Shown: positions 9,536 through 19,928 of the stretch, in pieces
How the letters are laid out: the number at the start of each line of letters is the position of its first letter
Position numbering within the stretch: the stretch's first letter is position 1
DNA from: Aquilaria yunnanensis
Lineage: Eukaryota; Streptophyta; Magnoliopsida; Malvales; Thymelaeaceae
Direction of reading: 5' to 3'
Assembly (NCBI GenBank): GCA_039654915.1
Contig: CM077594.1
Location: 100,268,893 to 100,332,892, forward strand
DNA: 64,000 bases
Position numbers and translations under genes: made by a program
The notes under the pieces: model-generated
The model's input: the letters and a program-made list of their open reading frames with translations, nothing else
Told to the model about the DNA's origin: nothing
The model's database searches: none

Positions 9536-10084
9536 CTATGAGTCGAGGATTTGCTTCCCATCCAGTTTTCTTACAAGCTGGCAAACAGGGTCATTTACAG
9601 TCAGATTCCCGGGACTGTAACGGTTTCGTTCTTCATGAAAAATGCTCCACAAACCAAGTAGTTCACGTTGCACAGATCCACAAGAATGCGTCTCAAGAGT
9701 CAATTGGATATCATCCAACGAGTCTTTACTCAGGCCATTCTTAATGAATCGTATTTTATCTTCTCGATTATCAGAGATCATCCCTAAAGAACGACATTTA
9801 GTATTACAAGTCCACCGTCCACATTTATGGCAGACTTGTAACCTTTTCGCTCTTCGCTTTTTGGCATAAGAGCTTTTGCCTATACCAGGCATGTGAGACA
9901 CAAATGCCTCTGGGATTTCACCTGCCAGACGAACCTTGGCTTCGATTAACCACCGCACATCTTCAGGGATTCCTTTGTGCATCAGAACTCTTAATCGTTC
10001 ATAGCGAACTTGGTAGATCTTTTTGAGGATGTTCATTGGGAGAGAAGGGAAATACTTTCGCAAGGCGGAAAAAGTAGGATCCAT
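9536..10084 (-). CDS. Cysteine-rich zinc-finger protein, copy 3 (carlavirus CRP-like)
   Basis: 182 residues, intact, ATG at 10084. It has the same domains as copies 1 and 2: FSALRKYFPSLPMNILKKIY, GKSSYAKKRRAKR, finger CHKCGRWTCNTKC, then REDKIRFIKNGLSKDSLDDI and VCQLVRKLDGKQI. It is the first of the cargo genes in element orientation. Its upstream region aligns with that of copy 2 up to the TATA site, where it reads differently (CATTTTGATAGAT on the + strand instead of CATTTATAGTGATG), so its own promoter may be lost. The ARCER motif near residue 28 is VRYER here. Confidence 0.77.
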   Translation of the reverse strand: MDPTFSALRKYFPSLPMNILKKIYQVRYERLRVLMHKGIPEDVRWLIEAKVRLAGEIPEAFVSHMPGIGKSSYAKKRRAKRLQVCHKCGRWTCNTKCRSLGMISDNREDKIRFIKNGLSKDSLDDIQLTLETHSCGSVQRELLGLWSIFHEERNRYSPGNLTVNDPVCQLVRKLDGKQILDS

Positions 10085-10239
10085 TTTCTAGGAGGAAGTA
10101 AAAGAAAGAAGGGGTGAAGGAATCAGTTATTATGGGCAACTGAGAGAACCGACTTGAGAGTCACGGAGTACCGTATCCGCCGTTTAACCGGAAAAGTAGA
10201 TCATACTTCATTTTGATAGATATTTTTTTTTATCCGTTG

Positions 10240-10590
10240 ATCCAGTCCTCGATTATTGAATCCATTGTCCGCTTTTGACAAAGTTTCAACGACAATATTT
10301 CTTGATGTCTGCCTTATCTTTGACCACAGCTATCTCTTATCTTGGATGCTGCTAAGCTGGCATCAATCCTGTCCTTCCAGGTGTAGCCTCGATTATTGAA
10401 TCAATTGCCAAGCTTTTGACAATATTGTCTACTTTATCCTTTTTGATATCTGCCTTATCCTTGGCTATAGCTATCTCTTATTTTGGATACTACTAGCTGA
10501 TGTCAATCCTGTCCTTCCAGGTGTAGTCTCGATTATTGAATCAATTGCCAGGCTTTTGACATATTGTCTACCTTATCCTTGAATTCCTGA
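10240..10590. repeat. 140-bp tandem repeat (about 2.5 units)
   Basis: CTCGATTATTGAATC recurs at 10248, 10388 and 10528. The intervening CTATCTCTTAT and CAATCCTGTCCTTCCAGGTG blocks are conserved. It is non-coding and lies upstream of zinc-finger copy 3 in element orientation. Confidence 0.8.
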
Positions 10591-13146
10591 TGCGGGTTGG
10601 TCCCGCATATTAGCTGTGTATCCAGTGATAGATTGGTAAGAGCTGATATTATTGAGATCTCAGCTTATACTGCTGTAACGGTGCGGTGGATGTGTTTCCC
10701 ATTTGATTCCTATCGTGTAAAAATCATGCATGCATGATGTGAAATGCATGAATGCAAAGCATGTGTAATTGATGGTTTTTTTTTTATTTTTATTTATATT
10801 TATTTTTTTATTTTTTATTTTTTTTGGATTGATCTAGTTCTTCATATCTTTGCTTTACTGGATCCTCTTTATAATTGCCTTCTTGGACTATCATTGAATC
10901 TCTTTATGCTTTCCAGCTTTTGTTCACTGCCTCAAAAGCCCAACTCTTTTCAAAATCCCCTTTCTTTGACTTGTTCTTGAATTTTGGCCTCAATTTCTTT
11001 AAAGTTGGCCCGCCTCATAATTTATATCTCTTTCGGGTACTCATCCATTGTCATGGATTTGATACCATCAAAGGCTTTACTTTCAATGTCTGCTTTGCCC
11101 CTTTTCTTGTGACCGTGCCGACACTTACTTATTCCCATGTTATAATCTGAATGATTGCTCTTCCTTGAACTCATGTTTTGATCCATAAGACTTGCCCCCT
11201 TGTCTATTGAGCTTCTTTGTTGGCGGTACTCCTCTTACGCTTCGTAGAGACTACTTTGCCCCCCTGAATATGGTGTTTATGTGAAAAGAGATATCATCTC
11301 GCCTTTGATTTAACAGAAGGTTGAGGATTTCTAGACCTTTGTGATGGCACTTGATCGTAAATTTCTCTTACAAGAACCATATCTTATTAAAGAAAGACTC
11401 AAGCTATCTCCTTACTTTTAAGTCTACATACATTAATGAATAATGGTTTGGCTTTAAAGAAAAACTTTCATCAATTTTCAAAGCTTGACAAAGTAATTTA
11501 CGGTCTTTGTTTTCAATTAAAATGTCCTGTCATTCTTCCCTTTCCAACTCGAAGACATAAACTGTGCAAGGCAATAAGGTAGAAACATGATTCACAATAA
11601 TAGCCTTTTAACTGAATGAGGATGATATCAAGAGGTAAATGTTAGGTGTGAGGAAAGTTAAGTTTGAATGTTTTTTTTTTTTTTGTGGCAGTCTTTTAGC
11701 TGAATGAGAATGATATTAAGAGGTAAATATTAGGTCTGAATAAAGTTAAGTTTGAGTGGTGTGAAAGAAGGGTCTTTTAATACTACTCGTGAGCAAATTT
11801 GATTATGGTGAAAAACTCAATAGTGATGACCTCAAACTTGCCACTCTTTCCAGAAAGTTAGACCTCATCTGTTGCCCCCCAACTATTGTGATCTTTATGC
11901 ATGCTTGGTTTGAGGGTTACTTTTGTTTTCTAAACCGCCTTTACAGGTTTTCAGTCTAGAATCCATAGCTCACTTTTTCTATCTTTTTTCTTTTGCTCTA
12001 GTTTGAGCCCTTTTTTTCCTTTCTTTTTTTTTGTTTTTGTTTTTGTTTCCCTTTCTTTTTTTTTTTTGTTTTGTTTTTTTTTGTTTTTTTTGTTTTTATA
12101 TATATATTTTTTTGTTCCTTTTTTTTTGTGTGTGAGCTATGGTGATGACATATTTGATAACTTTCTTGAAGTGAGATGACTCAAGTGGCCTTGCTTGCTC
12201 GTGCTTGTTCTCAGTTCTTTTTGGTTTTGAATTTTCCCTTGTTGGCTTTTTGATGGAAGGGATGAACTTTTTCCTTTTCGGAGTTTTTGTTACAGAGAAC
12301 CGAGATCATAGCCTTCTTGAAATGAGATGATTCAAGTGGCCTTACTTGCTTGTATTTGCTCTCAGTCTCTTTTTTTTTTTTTTTGTTTTGAATTTTCCCT
12401 TGTTGGCTTTTTGATGGAAGGGATGAACTTTTTCCTTTTTTTTTTTTGGAGTTTGTGTTATGGAAAACTGAGAATCTTTTTTTTTTTTTTGTATTGAGCA
12501 TTTGTGAGAATTGGGAGGCCACTGAAGTCATTTAATATGAGAGCTACCTTGTTTGGAAACTAACCCCAAACTTCTTGCAAGGATGTTGATAACCACTATG
12601 AATTCTTTTTTTTTAGAGTTGGGGTGCAACATATGAAATCCTTCTTACTAGATTTGACAGCACTTTCAAGATTGTCACTATTAAATCTCACTTAACTTTT
12701 TATTTTCACCCACGAGTAGTATCGTTTTCAAAGTAAAGTGTGATAGCAATAATGGATAGTATAATGGAAAGGAGTGAGAGATGGATATAAAAACGGAATT
12801 TTTGGTAAGAAGTGGTAGAATGTGTAGGTGTAATAATTGAATTTTTGGTAAAAATTGGTAGAATGTGTAGAAGTAATAATGGGATTAAAAAGTGGTAGAA
12901 TGCACACGCAACATCTTTTTGTTGTACCAGAAAAAGAATAGCAGGTGTCCATTTAACAAAGACTACACCCTAGATTCTGGACTAAATCTAGGAGATTTTT
13001 ACTATTAAATTACTTTTGCAAGCTTTCAAAGATACAAGTTTATTCAAAGGATTCCCTGTCATTCGAAAATGTATGCGGACTGTTAGGTCAGATCTGACTT
13101 GGAGCCCTTCTAAAATCAATGTAATTCCAGCTCAAAATCTTCACTT
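10591..13146. other. Non-coding interior of the retrotransposon where pol would be expected
   Basis: No protease, RT, RNase H or integrase motif is readable on either strand. What is present: long T-runs (A-runs in element sense) at 11670-11690 and 11990-12125, a roughly 88-bp duplication (11603-11765), a roughly 149-bp duplication (12161-12460, carrying TTTTGAATTTTCCCTTGTTG twice), and a GGGGGGCAAC purine run near 11874 resembling the polypurine tract. The frames at 10744-11150 and 12211-12531 are low complexity. Confidence 0.6.
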
Positions 13147-13304
13147 TCAATTACCAATCACATCGGGCCTAGCAGCTTGACCTCGGTTTTGTTTGATTTG
13201 TAGAGGAATGGCCTTGGGACTTGATGGCTTAAGAGTAGGTTTTGAGATTGGTATAGCATTGACTTCTTGTTCTTTAATGATCACATTCACATCATCATAA
13301 AAAT
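13147..13304 (-). pseudogene. Out-of-frame continuation of gag
   Basis: Just before the gag stop the neighbouring frame reads YDDVNVIIKEQEVNAIPISK and continues for about 45 codons to a stop at 13147-13149. This resembles the end of Tat/Ogre gag before the protease. It suggests a one-base slip near 13300, after which the rest of gag-pol was lost. A programmed frameshift is possible but nothing shows it. Confidence 0.6.
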
Positions 13305-15038
13305 GATAAGTTGGGATGAGTCTATGAGTCTTTGCAGATTCTTACGGAATTCTGAGCATTCTTGGATAGAATGACTCTTACTGTCATGAAAGTTGCACCA
13401 TTCCTCATCTTCAACTTCTTCATGTCCAAAAGAAGGCTTTCCCATGATAATCCCTTCTTTCACAAGGCATGAATATACATGCTTAAGAGGGGTTATGATA
13501 TCATTGACTGACTTTTTCATCAGCCGGTGTTCTTCTATCATATTGACTGGTTTTTCTTGATGAGGCGGCAATGGATTGTGAGTGACGTTCGGTTCATCGG
13601 AAAAGTCCAACCACTTTGATTCGATTAATTGTTGGACTATACGTTTCAATGCTGTGCAATTTTCCAAGCCATGGCCTGGAACGCCATCATGATATGGGCA
13701 AGTTATGTTGGGGTCATACCACGTTGGATATGGGGGTCCAAATGGATTTGTAGGAATTGGACGGATAAGTTGACTTTCTATGAGTTTTGGATACAACTCA
13801 GTGTAAGTCATGGGAATTGGTGCAAAAACTTCTTTTGGTTTTTGTGTGGGTACTGGAGGAGTCGGAACAAGTGGCCGTAACTGATTAGGCCTGTTGAGAG
13901 GATAATTGTTGGGCCTATTGGGAGGATAATCATTAGGCCTATTGGAAGGATAATCATTGGGCATATTGGGAGGATAGTCATTGGGCCTATTGGTAGGATA
14001 ATAATTGGGCCTTTTGGCAGAATAGGATAGGCGAGGACCGGTAGCCACAGTACCTACGAGGGGAATCCCTCTTTCGCGTCCTATTTGTTGTACTTCTTCA
14101 TCTTTTGTTCTGGATGGTCCTCCTCTTTTCATAGGATCACTAAAGGACTCAGCAATCTTCCCAGTCCTAATCCCATGCTCGATCCTTTCTCCAGACATGA
14201 CAACATCGGAGAAATTAGTTGCCGAATTGCCAATGAGTTTGTCATAATATGGGTATTTCAGTGTCTGGACAAACAAAGTGACCATTTCTTTTTCTGTCAT
14301 GGGTGGCTGAACTTGTGCAGCTAAGTCCCTCCATCGTTGGGCATATTCCTTGAAAGTTTCTGGCTTTTTCTTCTCCATGTTTTGGAGAGTTTGGCGATCC
14401 GGAGCCAAGTCCATAACATGTTTATAGTTGCCGATGAAGGCCTGAGCAAGGTCATTCCAAGTTTTGATGTTTCTTGGTCCTTGACTTAGATACCACTGCA
14501 ATGCTGATTTTGTGAGACTTTCCTGAAAAAGTGCAATCCACACCTTTTCATCTTTTGTGAGTGGTTGTAGTCTCCTTAGGAACAGTGTGATGTGAGTGAT
14601 GGGATCACTCGTTCCATCGTATTTTACGAAATCCGGTACTTTAAAGTCCGAAGGGATTATGACGTCTGGCACTAAGCAGAGGTCATCCACTGAGAGAGAT
14701 CCGAATATATTACCTCCTTCAATGGCTCGCAGTCTCTTCTCTATTGTTTCGAGCTTTTGAGATTCTGCTTCTTCTTTTGGTAATATATTCTTCTCTTCAT
14801 GTACAGTATCTTGTTTCAGGTGAACACTAGCAGACGGTCCTGATTCTTGCAACAGGTTTTCTTGGACTGAGACTCGTTGCGGGGTGAATCCCGGGGGATA
14901 AGTGGGATCTTGTACTTCTTTGATGGGGACTTGAGTTGCTTTCCCTTTGATTAATTCCATCAATTGTCTCATCTGTTCTGACATACTTTCAATCTTGGAC
15001 TCCATCTCCATGAGACGTCCTTCGGCTTGTTCTGCCAT
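13287..15038 (-). CDS. gag: Gag polyprotein of Tat/Ogre-type Ty3/gypsy retrotransposon
   Basis: 583 residues. It would assemble the virus-like particle in which the element RNA is copied. Order: coiled-coil-like N-terminus (MAEQAEGRLMEMESKIESMS), a PPGFTPQ linker, LCLVPDVIIPSDFKVPDFVK leading into the capsid domain, WYLSQGPRNIKTWNDLAQAF, APDRQTLQNM and KEYAQRWRDLAAQVQPP. These are hallmarks of the Tat/Ogre lineage. A nine-residue repeat of the type PNDYPPNRP runs about five times (DNA near 13887-14015). Two noncanonical zinc knuckles follow, CPYHDGVPGHGLENC and CNFHDSKSHSIQEC. The frame stops at 13287, but gag-like reading continues in another frame to 13147. It is the only retroelement gene in the element. 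Confidence 0.9.
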   Translation of the reverse strand: MAEQAEGRLMEMESKIESMSEQMRQLMELIKGKATQVPIKEVQDPTYPPGFTPQRVSVQENLLQESGPSASVHLKQDTVHEEKNILPKEEAESQKLETIEKRLRAIEGGNIFGSLSVDDLCLVPDVIIPSDFKVPDFVKYDGTSDPITHITLFLRRLQPLTKDEKVWIALFQESLTKSALQWYLSQGPRNIKTWNDLAQAFIGNYKHVMDLAPDRQTLQNMEKKKPETFKEYAQRWRDLAAQVQPPMTEKEMVTLFVQTLKYPYYDKLIGNSATNFSDVVMSGERIEHGIRTGKIAESFSDPMKRGGPSRTKDEEVQQIGRERGIPLVGTVATGPRLSYSAKRPNYYPTNRPNDYPPNMPNDYPSNRPNDYPPNRPNNYPLNRPNQLRPLVPTPPVPTQKPKEVFAPIPMTYTELYPKLIESQLIRPIPTNPFGPPYPTWYDPNITCPYHDGVPGHGLENCTALKRIVQQLIESKWLDFSDEPNVTHNPLPPHQEKPVNMIEEHRLMKKSVNDIITPLKHVYSCLVKEGIIMGKPSFGHEEVEDEEWCNFHDSKSHSIQECSEFRKNLQRLIDSSQLIIFMMM

Positions 15039-16235
15039 TAATCTTGTTTGGAGTCGAGTTGAATATCGGTGTTAAGGTCCAATTTTACCTTTTTAAAGGA
15101 ATATTTATTTTATTAGATTCTATGCGTATATGATTGATGTGATGGATGCATGCAATGAGATTATGTTTTTATCAAAATTTATATGCACGTGATTGATGTA
15201 ATGGAATGCATGCAATGAGATTATTTTTATCAGATTTTATATGCGTGTGATTGATGTAATGGATGCATGCAATATAAAGTGAGATTATGTTTTTATCAGA
15301 CTTTATATGCACGTGATTAATGTAATGAAATGCATGCAATGAGATTATTTTTATCAGATTTTATATGCATGTGATTAATGTAATGGAATGCATGCAATGA
15401 GATTATTTTTATCAGATTTTATATGCGTGTGATTGATGTAATGGAATGCATGCAATGAGATTATTTTTATCATACTTTATATGCACGTGATTAATGTAAT
15501 GGAATGCATGCAATGAGTGAGTTTGTTTATCCATTATCGTAGAACTTCAAAACTTTTAGTTGTCATTATAAAGACCAAAAAGTTAGCATAATTTGATGCG
15601 TGGTTTTGATGCATGAAGAATAATTGCACAAGAAAGATAAGGTTATTAATAAGTTAAATAGCAATTAACAACTCATGAAGTATTATGGAAAAATGAATTA
15701 AAACCATAAATATAAGACACGAAGAAAATAAAAGTGTAGAGCAACAACATAGCATAACAAGGACGTGCTTATGGCGTTGGTAAAATGGTAGAAATTCTAT
15801 GGTCAGTTCTATGGTTAAGTGAGGAGTTCTATATGCATAAGGTAGCTTATCAAAAAGGCAAGGGATAGTTCCCGAATCCCGTCACTAAATCATAGTGACG
15901 GCCCGATTCCTTACCCTCTAGGGTTAATGTAAGGAATGGATTAATTCGAGTCGTAGCTTTTCGTGGGCCCATGCAGAGACTAACCGTCTCAGAAGGCAAT
16001 ACACTACTTTGCTACTTTGAAACCGGTGAAGGCTTGGAGACCGTGGCCTCACAAGGACAGCAACACCAATTCCGCTTAGAAAGAATCGTGTTTGATTTAA
16101 GGAAGCTCGGGTATAGAGCTTCATATTGTGAATGCATTATGCATGTTTAGAATAAGTAAATATAACATATAAATCCACATAATAAGCAAAGTAAATCAGA
16201 ACAAATCAACTTTAGGCTCGACTCACTAACGTGGA
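15039..16235 (-). other. 5' leader of the retrotransposon with tandem repeats
   Basis: Untranslated region between primer binding site and gag. At about 15115-15525 there are about seven tandem units of roughly 58 bp containing GATTGATGTAATGGAATGC, ATGCAATGAGATTATTTTT and ATCAGATTTTATATGC. Autonomous Ogre elements carry an extra ORF upstream of gag; none is present here. The short frame at 15924-16124 has no recognisable content. Confidence 0.7.
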
Positions 16236-16254
16236 GTCCCCAGTGGAGTCGCCA
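16236..16254 (-). other. Primer binding site (tRNA complement)
   Basis: The element strand reads TGGCGACTCCACTGGGGAC, three bases inside the 5' LTR. TGG at the start fits the CCA end of a tRNA. Ogre elements are described as using tRNA-Arg; I could not check the match. Confidence 0.8.
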
Positions 16255-16519
16255 AGCTGTGGCAACGTCGGGTTTTCGGGAGTCGCCACCAATCGGTTTT
16301 CGCTCAGGTCGATTGGATACCTTAAAATATGGTCTGCGAGAGTTCGGGGATCGGGAGTACGGTTACGCTAAAACAATATTGTTATAGCGCCCAAAATTGG
16401 CACCTTAGTTGATTTTAATTTTGTTTTACTTTGCTTTAAAAAAAATTCAGTTAATTTTCAAACTAGAAATTTTAACTGAATTAGTCGAAATGTGGATTTT
16501 TTAAGTTAAGTTGATATTT

Positions 16520-17730
16520 CCGAACCATGGACTCTGCCGAGTCATTTGGACACGGAAGTTTTTAATTCCGAACCATGGACTCTGCCGAGTCACCCGGACA
16601 CGGAATGTTGATGATATTTTAAATAATTTAATCCATATCGTAAAATATGAATTTTTATCTTTTGTATTTATTTAATTTATTTAATTAAAAAATTTTGATA
16701 TTTTTCAAACCGTAGATCTTGACGGATCATCCGGATATGAAAATTATTTTAAAAAGGTGAGCCAAAAAATAATTATTTAATCAAAATTTCATTTATTTAA
16801 TAATGAAACCAAAAATTTATGTATATTTCAAAAATAAAAGAAAATTTTTAATATTTTATTTGTTTTATTTTGTTTTAATGAAAGATTAACCAAAAGTAAT
16901 TATTTAATTAAGAAACCAAAAATTTATATGCATATTTTAAAAATAAATAAAAGTTTTTGATATTTATATATTTTATTTTTTTGTGTTCTTTTTTATTGAT
17001 AAAATAAGTCTAAAATATTTAAAAAAAAATTAATTCTTTTTTCTTGTTTATTTTTATTACCTTTATTTGAAATTATTTGGGTAAAATTTTATTTTGTTTA
17101 ATAAAGGAAACAAAAAGTTATATCTTTTTATTATTTTGAAAGAAATAAGTAAAATATTACTGGATAAAAAAAATAAGTAAAATATTATCCCAAAGTTTTT
17201 CAATCAAAAAGTAAAATATTACTGAATAAAAATAAATAAGTAAAATATTATCCCAAAGTTTTTCAATCAAAAAGTAAAATACTACTGAATAAAAATAAAT
17301 AAGTAAAATATTATCCCAAAGCTTTTCAATCAAAAAGTAAAATATTACTGAATAAAAATAAATAAGTAAAATATTATCCCAAAGTTTTTCAATCAAAAAG
17401 TAAAATATTACTGAATAAAAATAAATAAGTAAAATATTATCCCAAAGTTTTTCAATCAAAAAGTAAAATATTACTAAATAAAATCCTGAAGTTTTTATAT
17501 CCTTTTATTCTTTTTACTAATAAAGAAACTAAAAAGTTATACTTAATAAATAAGTAATATATTGCTGGATAAAGAGATAAGTAAAATATTAGCCCAAAGT
17601 TTTTATTTTTTAATAAAAGAAAATTTATTTATATACTTTATGTAAAAAAATATATATATATATTTTATATACTTTATTTAAAAAAATATTTTCCAAGCCA
17701 TGGATCCTGGCAGATCATTTGGACATGGAG
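16520..17730 (-). repeat. Dispersed LTR motif with a conserved short hairpin, four copies
   Basis: Copies are at 16520-16556, 16568-16604, 16706-16741 and 17694-17730. Equivalents in the 3' LTR are at 1905-1941, 1953-1989, 2091-2126 and 3079-3115. The first two contain GACTCTGCCGAGTC, a 5-bp stem with a 4-base loop. The diverged copies have GATC on both sides of the loop, so pairing is kept while the bases differ. All lie in the transcribed part of the LTR. The role is unknown. Confidence 0.6.
17150..17465. repeat. 63-bp tandem repeat within the LTR (about 5 units)
   Basis: The unit contains AAGTAAAATATTATCCCAAA and TTTTTCAATCAAAAAG and is repeated about five times with few changes. The copy in the other LTR is at 2535-2850. 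A 21-residue repeat read in translation is only the shadow of this DNA repeat. Confidence 0.88.
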
Positions 17731-18859
17731 TTTAATTTTTATTAATTATTTATTTAATTAATTATTAATTAAATCATAATTTTTATTGGATTTTTATTAT
17801 TGTTTTTCTTGAATTTTTAATTATTATTACTATAGAAATATATTTAAAAAACAGAATTGATTTTTTTTGTATTTTTAGAATTATTTAATTATGTTTGTTA
17901 AATAATTTTTAATAAAAAGAATAAAAAGTTTAACTTTTTGTTCTCTTTAAAGAAATAATTAAAACATATGTTTCAAAATAATAAAAGATAATTGTCTTTA
18001 AAAAATGATTTTTAAATAGAATAAAGTTAATTATTCACATAAAAGAATCTTCTTTTAATTAGTTACTGTTTACTTATTTATTTATTTTTTATTATTAAAT
18101 AAGTGAAATAAATTTTATCATAAAATAAAATTTTGGCATAAAGGAAAATTAAATAAAGTAAGGTAAAGGGGAGGTTTTATTTTAGTTTAGACATAAAAAA
18201 AATGCATAAAATAACACATGTAAACATATAAAGGAATATTAAAAGATAATAAATAAATAAATAAAGTGGGGCTTTTTGACCATCCACTTAAAAAAAAATA
18301 AATAAATAGGAGGTATAACCTTCCATGAATTATAAAAGTTAGCAAAAGTTAGAAAAGTTAGATGTTAATAATGATAATAACAATAATAAAAGGTTAGTAA
18401 ATTAGTAACAATAATAATAATAAAAGGTTAGTAAAGTTAGTAAAGTTAGTTGTTAATAACAATAAAAACAAAAGTTAGTAATGTTAGTTGAGTTAATTAT
18501 CAATAATAACAACAATAATAATAAAAATTAGTAAGTTAATAATGATAATAACAATAACAATAAAAGTTAGTTATGTTAGCAATTAATAATAATAATAATA
18601 ATAATAATAACAATAAAAGTTAGTATGGTTAGTAAGTTAGTGAGTTAATAATAGTAACAACAATAATAATAGAGGTTAGTGATAATAACAACAATAAATA
18701 ATAGATAAACAAATAAATATTAAAAGAGTTAGTAATTAGTTTTTCTTTCTGCAAGGATAAAAGAAAAGGTTAGTGACCAAAGTGAAAGAAATTGAAAAGA
18801 TGAATGATTATGTGGGAGTTTTACCTTTTGAAATTAAAACTTGAATTCTGAGAACAGGA

Positions 18860-19180
18860 AAACAGGGACGCGCGCGCGCACGAGGGGGAAAGGGGGCGGA
18901 GCTGGGCGACGGCACGCCAGGCGAGGGACGGCGAGGCAACGGCGGGCCAGGAATGGGGCGACGAGGCGACGGCGGGCCAGGCGAGGGACGGCGGTGTGAC
19001 GGCGGGCCAGGCGAGGGGCGGCGGCCGGCGAACTAGGAGAGAGAGACGCGGCGGAGGGAGAGACGGGACACGACGGGAAGAGAAGCGGACGGCGGCGGGA
19101 CGGCGTGGGAGCTACCGGCGGCGGCGGGCGTGGCTGGGCCGGACGACGGCGGCAGAGGAGAGAAAAACGGTGAACGGAGA
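18860..19180. other. GC-rich low-complexity block inside the LTR
   Basis: A strongly G-rich stretch (GGCGACGGCGGGCCAGG-type repeats, CGCGCGCGC run) sits in otherwise very AT-rich LTR DNA. It lies about 200-500 bp downstream of the LTR TATA box in element orientation, so it would be in the long leader RNA. The same block is at 4245-4565. The 126-residue Pro/Arg/Ser-rich frame across it is low complexity and I do not call it coding. Confidence 0.6.
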
Positions 19181-19374
19181 GAGAGAGAGAAAACGGAAGA
19201 AAAGAAAAAAACAAACGAAGAAGATGGTCGAATAGTAAGAAAAAAAAGTTTTGGGACTTTCTGGGCAGAGAAAGGATAAGCTAGGGAATAAGGCTGTAAT
19301 TTTATCTTTTTTTTGAAACGGAGCTCTAAGTTTTCTTTCTATTTTTTTCTGTGTTCAGCACAAAATTTGGGGGG

Positions 19375-19383
19375 CTATTTATA
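19375..19383 (-). promoter_or_regulatory. LTR TATA box
   Basis: The minus strand reads TATAAATAG inside CTCTATAAATAGCCCC, a strong plant TATA box about 490 bp into the LTR. The same site is at 4760-4768 in the 3' LTR. In the 5' LTR it is positioned to drive the genomic transcript through gag. Confidence 0.7.
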
Positions 19384-19865
19384 GAGGAAGTTTGGCTGAA
19401 CTGTTGATGGATAAATTAATAAAAAATTTCAAACTTATCTTTTAAATTGGTAAAATGACAATTTTAGTCCTTTACGTCTCTCAGCCTCTGGATAAGTTCC
19501 TGAAGCTTCTGATTTTGACAATTTTGTCGTTTTCTGTCAATTTGCGCCAGAAACGTCGGCAGGCCCAAAATTTTATGTGACAAACTACCAAATGCTCCTG
19601 GAACTTTCAGAATTTGTCAATTTTTCCCGAAACTTCTTAATGTTGTCATTTTTACCTCAAACTTTTAAATTTTGCCATTTTTTTTGAGTTTTCTTTTTTT
19701 CTTTCAAATACACACATATATCATTTTAAATCAAATCTTCACAAAAAAAAATGTATTTTAAACTAATTAAAATTTTTAGTAATAATAATAATAATAAAAA
19801 TAATAATTTTTTTTATTTAATTTCTTTTAAAATTTTTTATGGTCGGACGAAATTGGGTGTCAACA

Positions 19866-19870
19866 TCGGG
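19866..19870. repeat. Target-site duplication, right copy (TCGGG)
   Basis: Identical to 1638-1642. Confidence 0.93.
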
Positions 19871-19928
19871 CATTTTGGTAGGTGTGAATATGAAGAAAAT
19901 TGAAGCTTGGTCTCAAGAGATTGAGAAA

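Larger units (their letters stand above)
1643..19865 (-). mobile_element. Full-length 18.2-kb non-autonomous Tat/Ogre-like LTR retrotransposon carrying cargo genes
   Basis: The element has two 3608-bp LTRs (1643-5250 and 16258-19865) at an exact offset of 14615. Both run TG...CA and are flanked by a perfect TCGGG duplication. It reads on the minus strand. Order 5' to 3': LTR, tRNA-type primer binding site (16236-16254), repeat-rich leader, Tat/Ogre-type gag (13287-15038), about 3 kb of non-coding repeats, three paralogous zinc-finger ORFs, a LOG ORF, a 46-bp minisatellite, polypurine tract (about 5251-5263) and LTR. I find no protease, reverse transcriptase, RNase H or integrase, so it must borrow enzymes from a related autonomous element. 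I saw no difference between the LTRs where I compared them, which implies a very recent insertion. The cargo ORFs are uninterrupted. Confidence 0.93.
16258..19865 (-). repeat. 5' LTR of the retrotransposon (3608 bp)
   Basis: Same length as the 3' LTR, with every stretch I compared identical. U3 runs from 19865 towards the TATA box at 19375-19383. That places transcription start near 19345, which leaves an unusually long R/U5 of about 3.1 kb rich in simple repeats. The boundary between R and U5 cannot be set from the sequence alone. Confidence 0.93.

Noticed and set aside
16258..19865. Assembly duplication rather than two LTRs
   Set aside because: The matching TCGGG duplication, TG...CA ends, primer binding site and polypurine tract in the right places fit a true retrotransposon.
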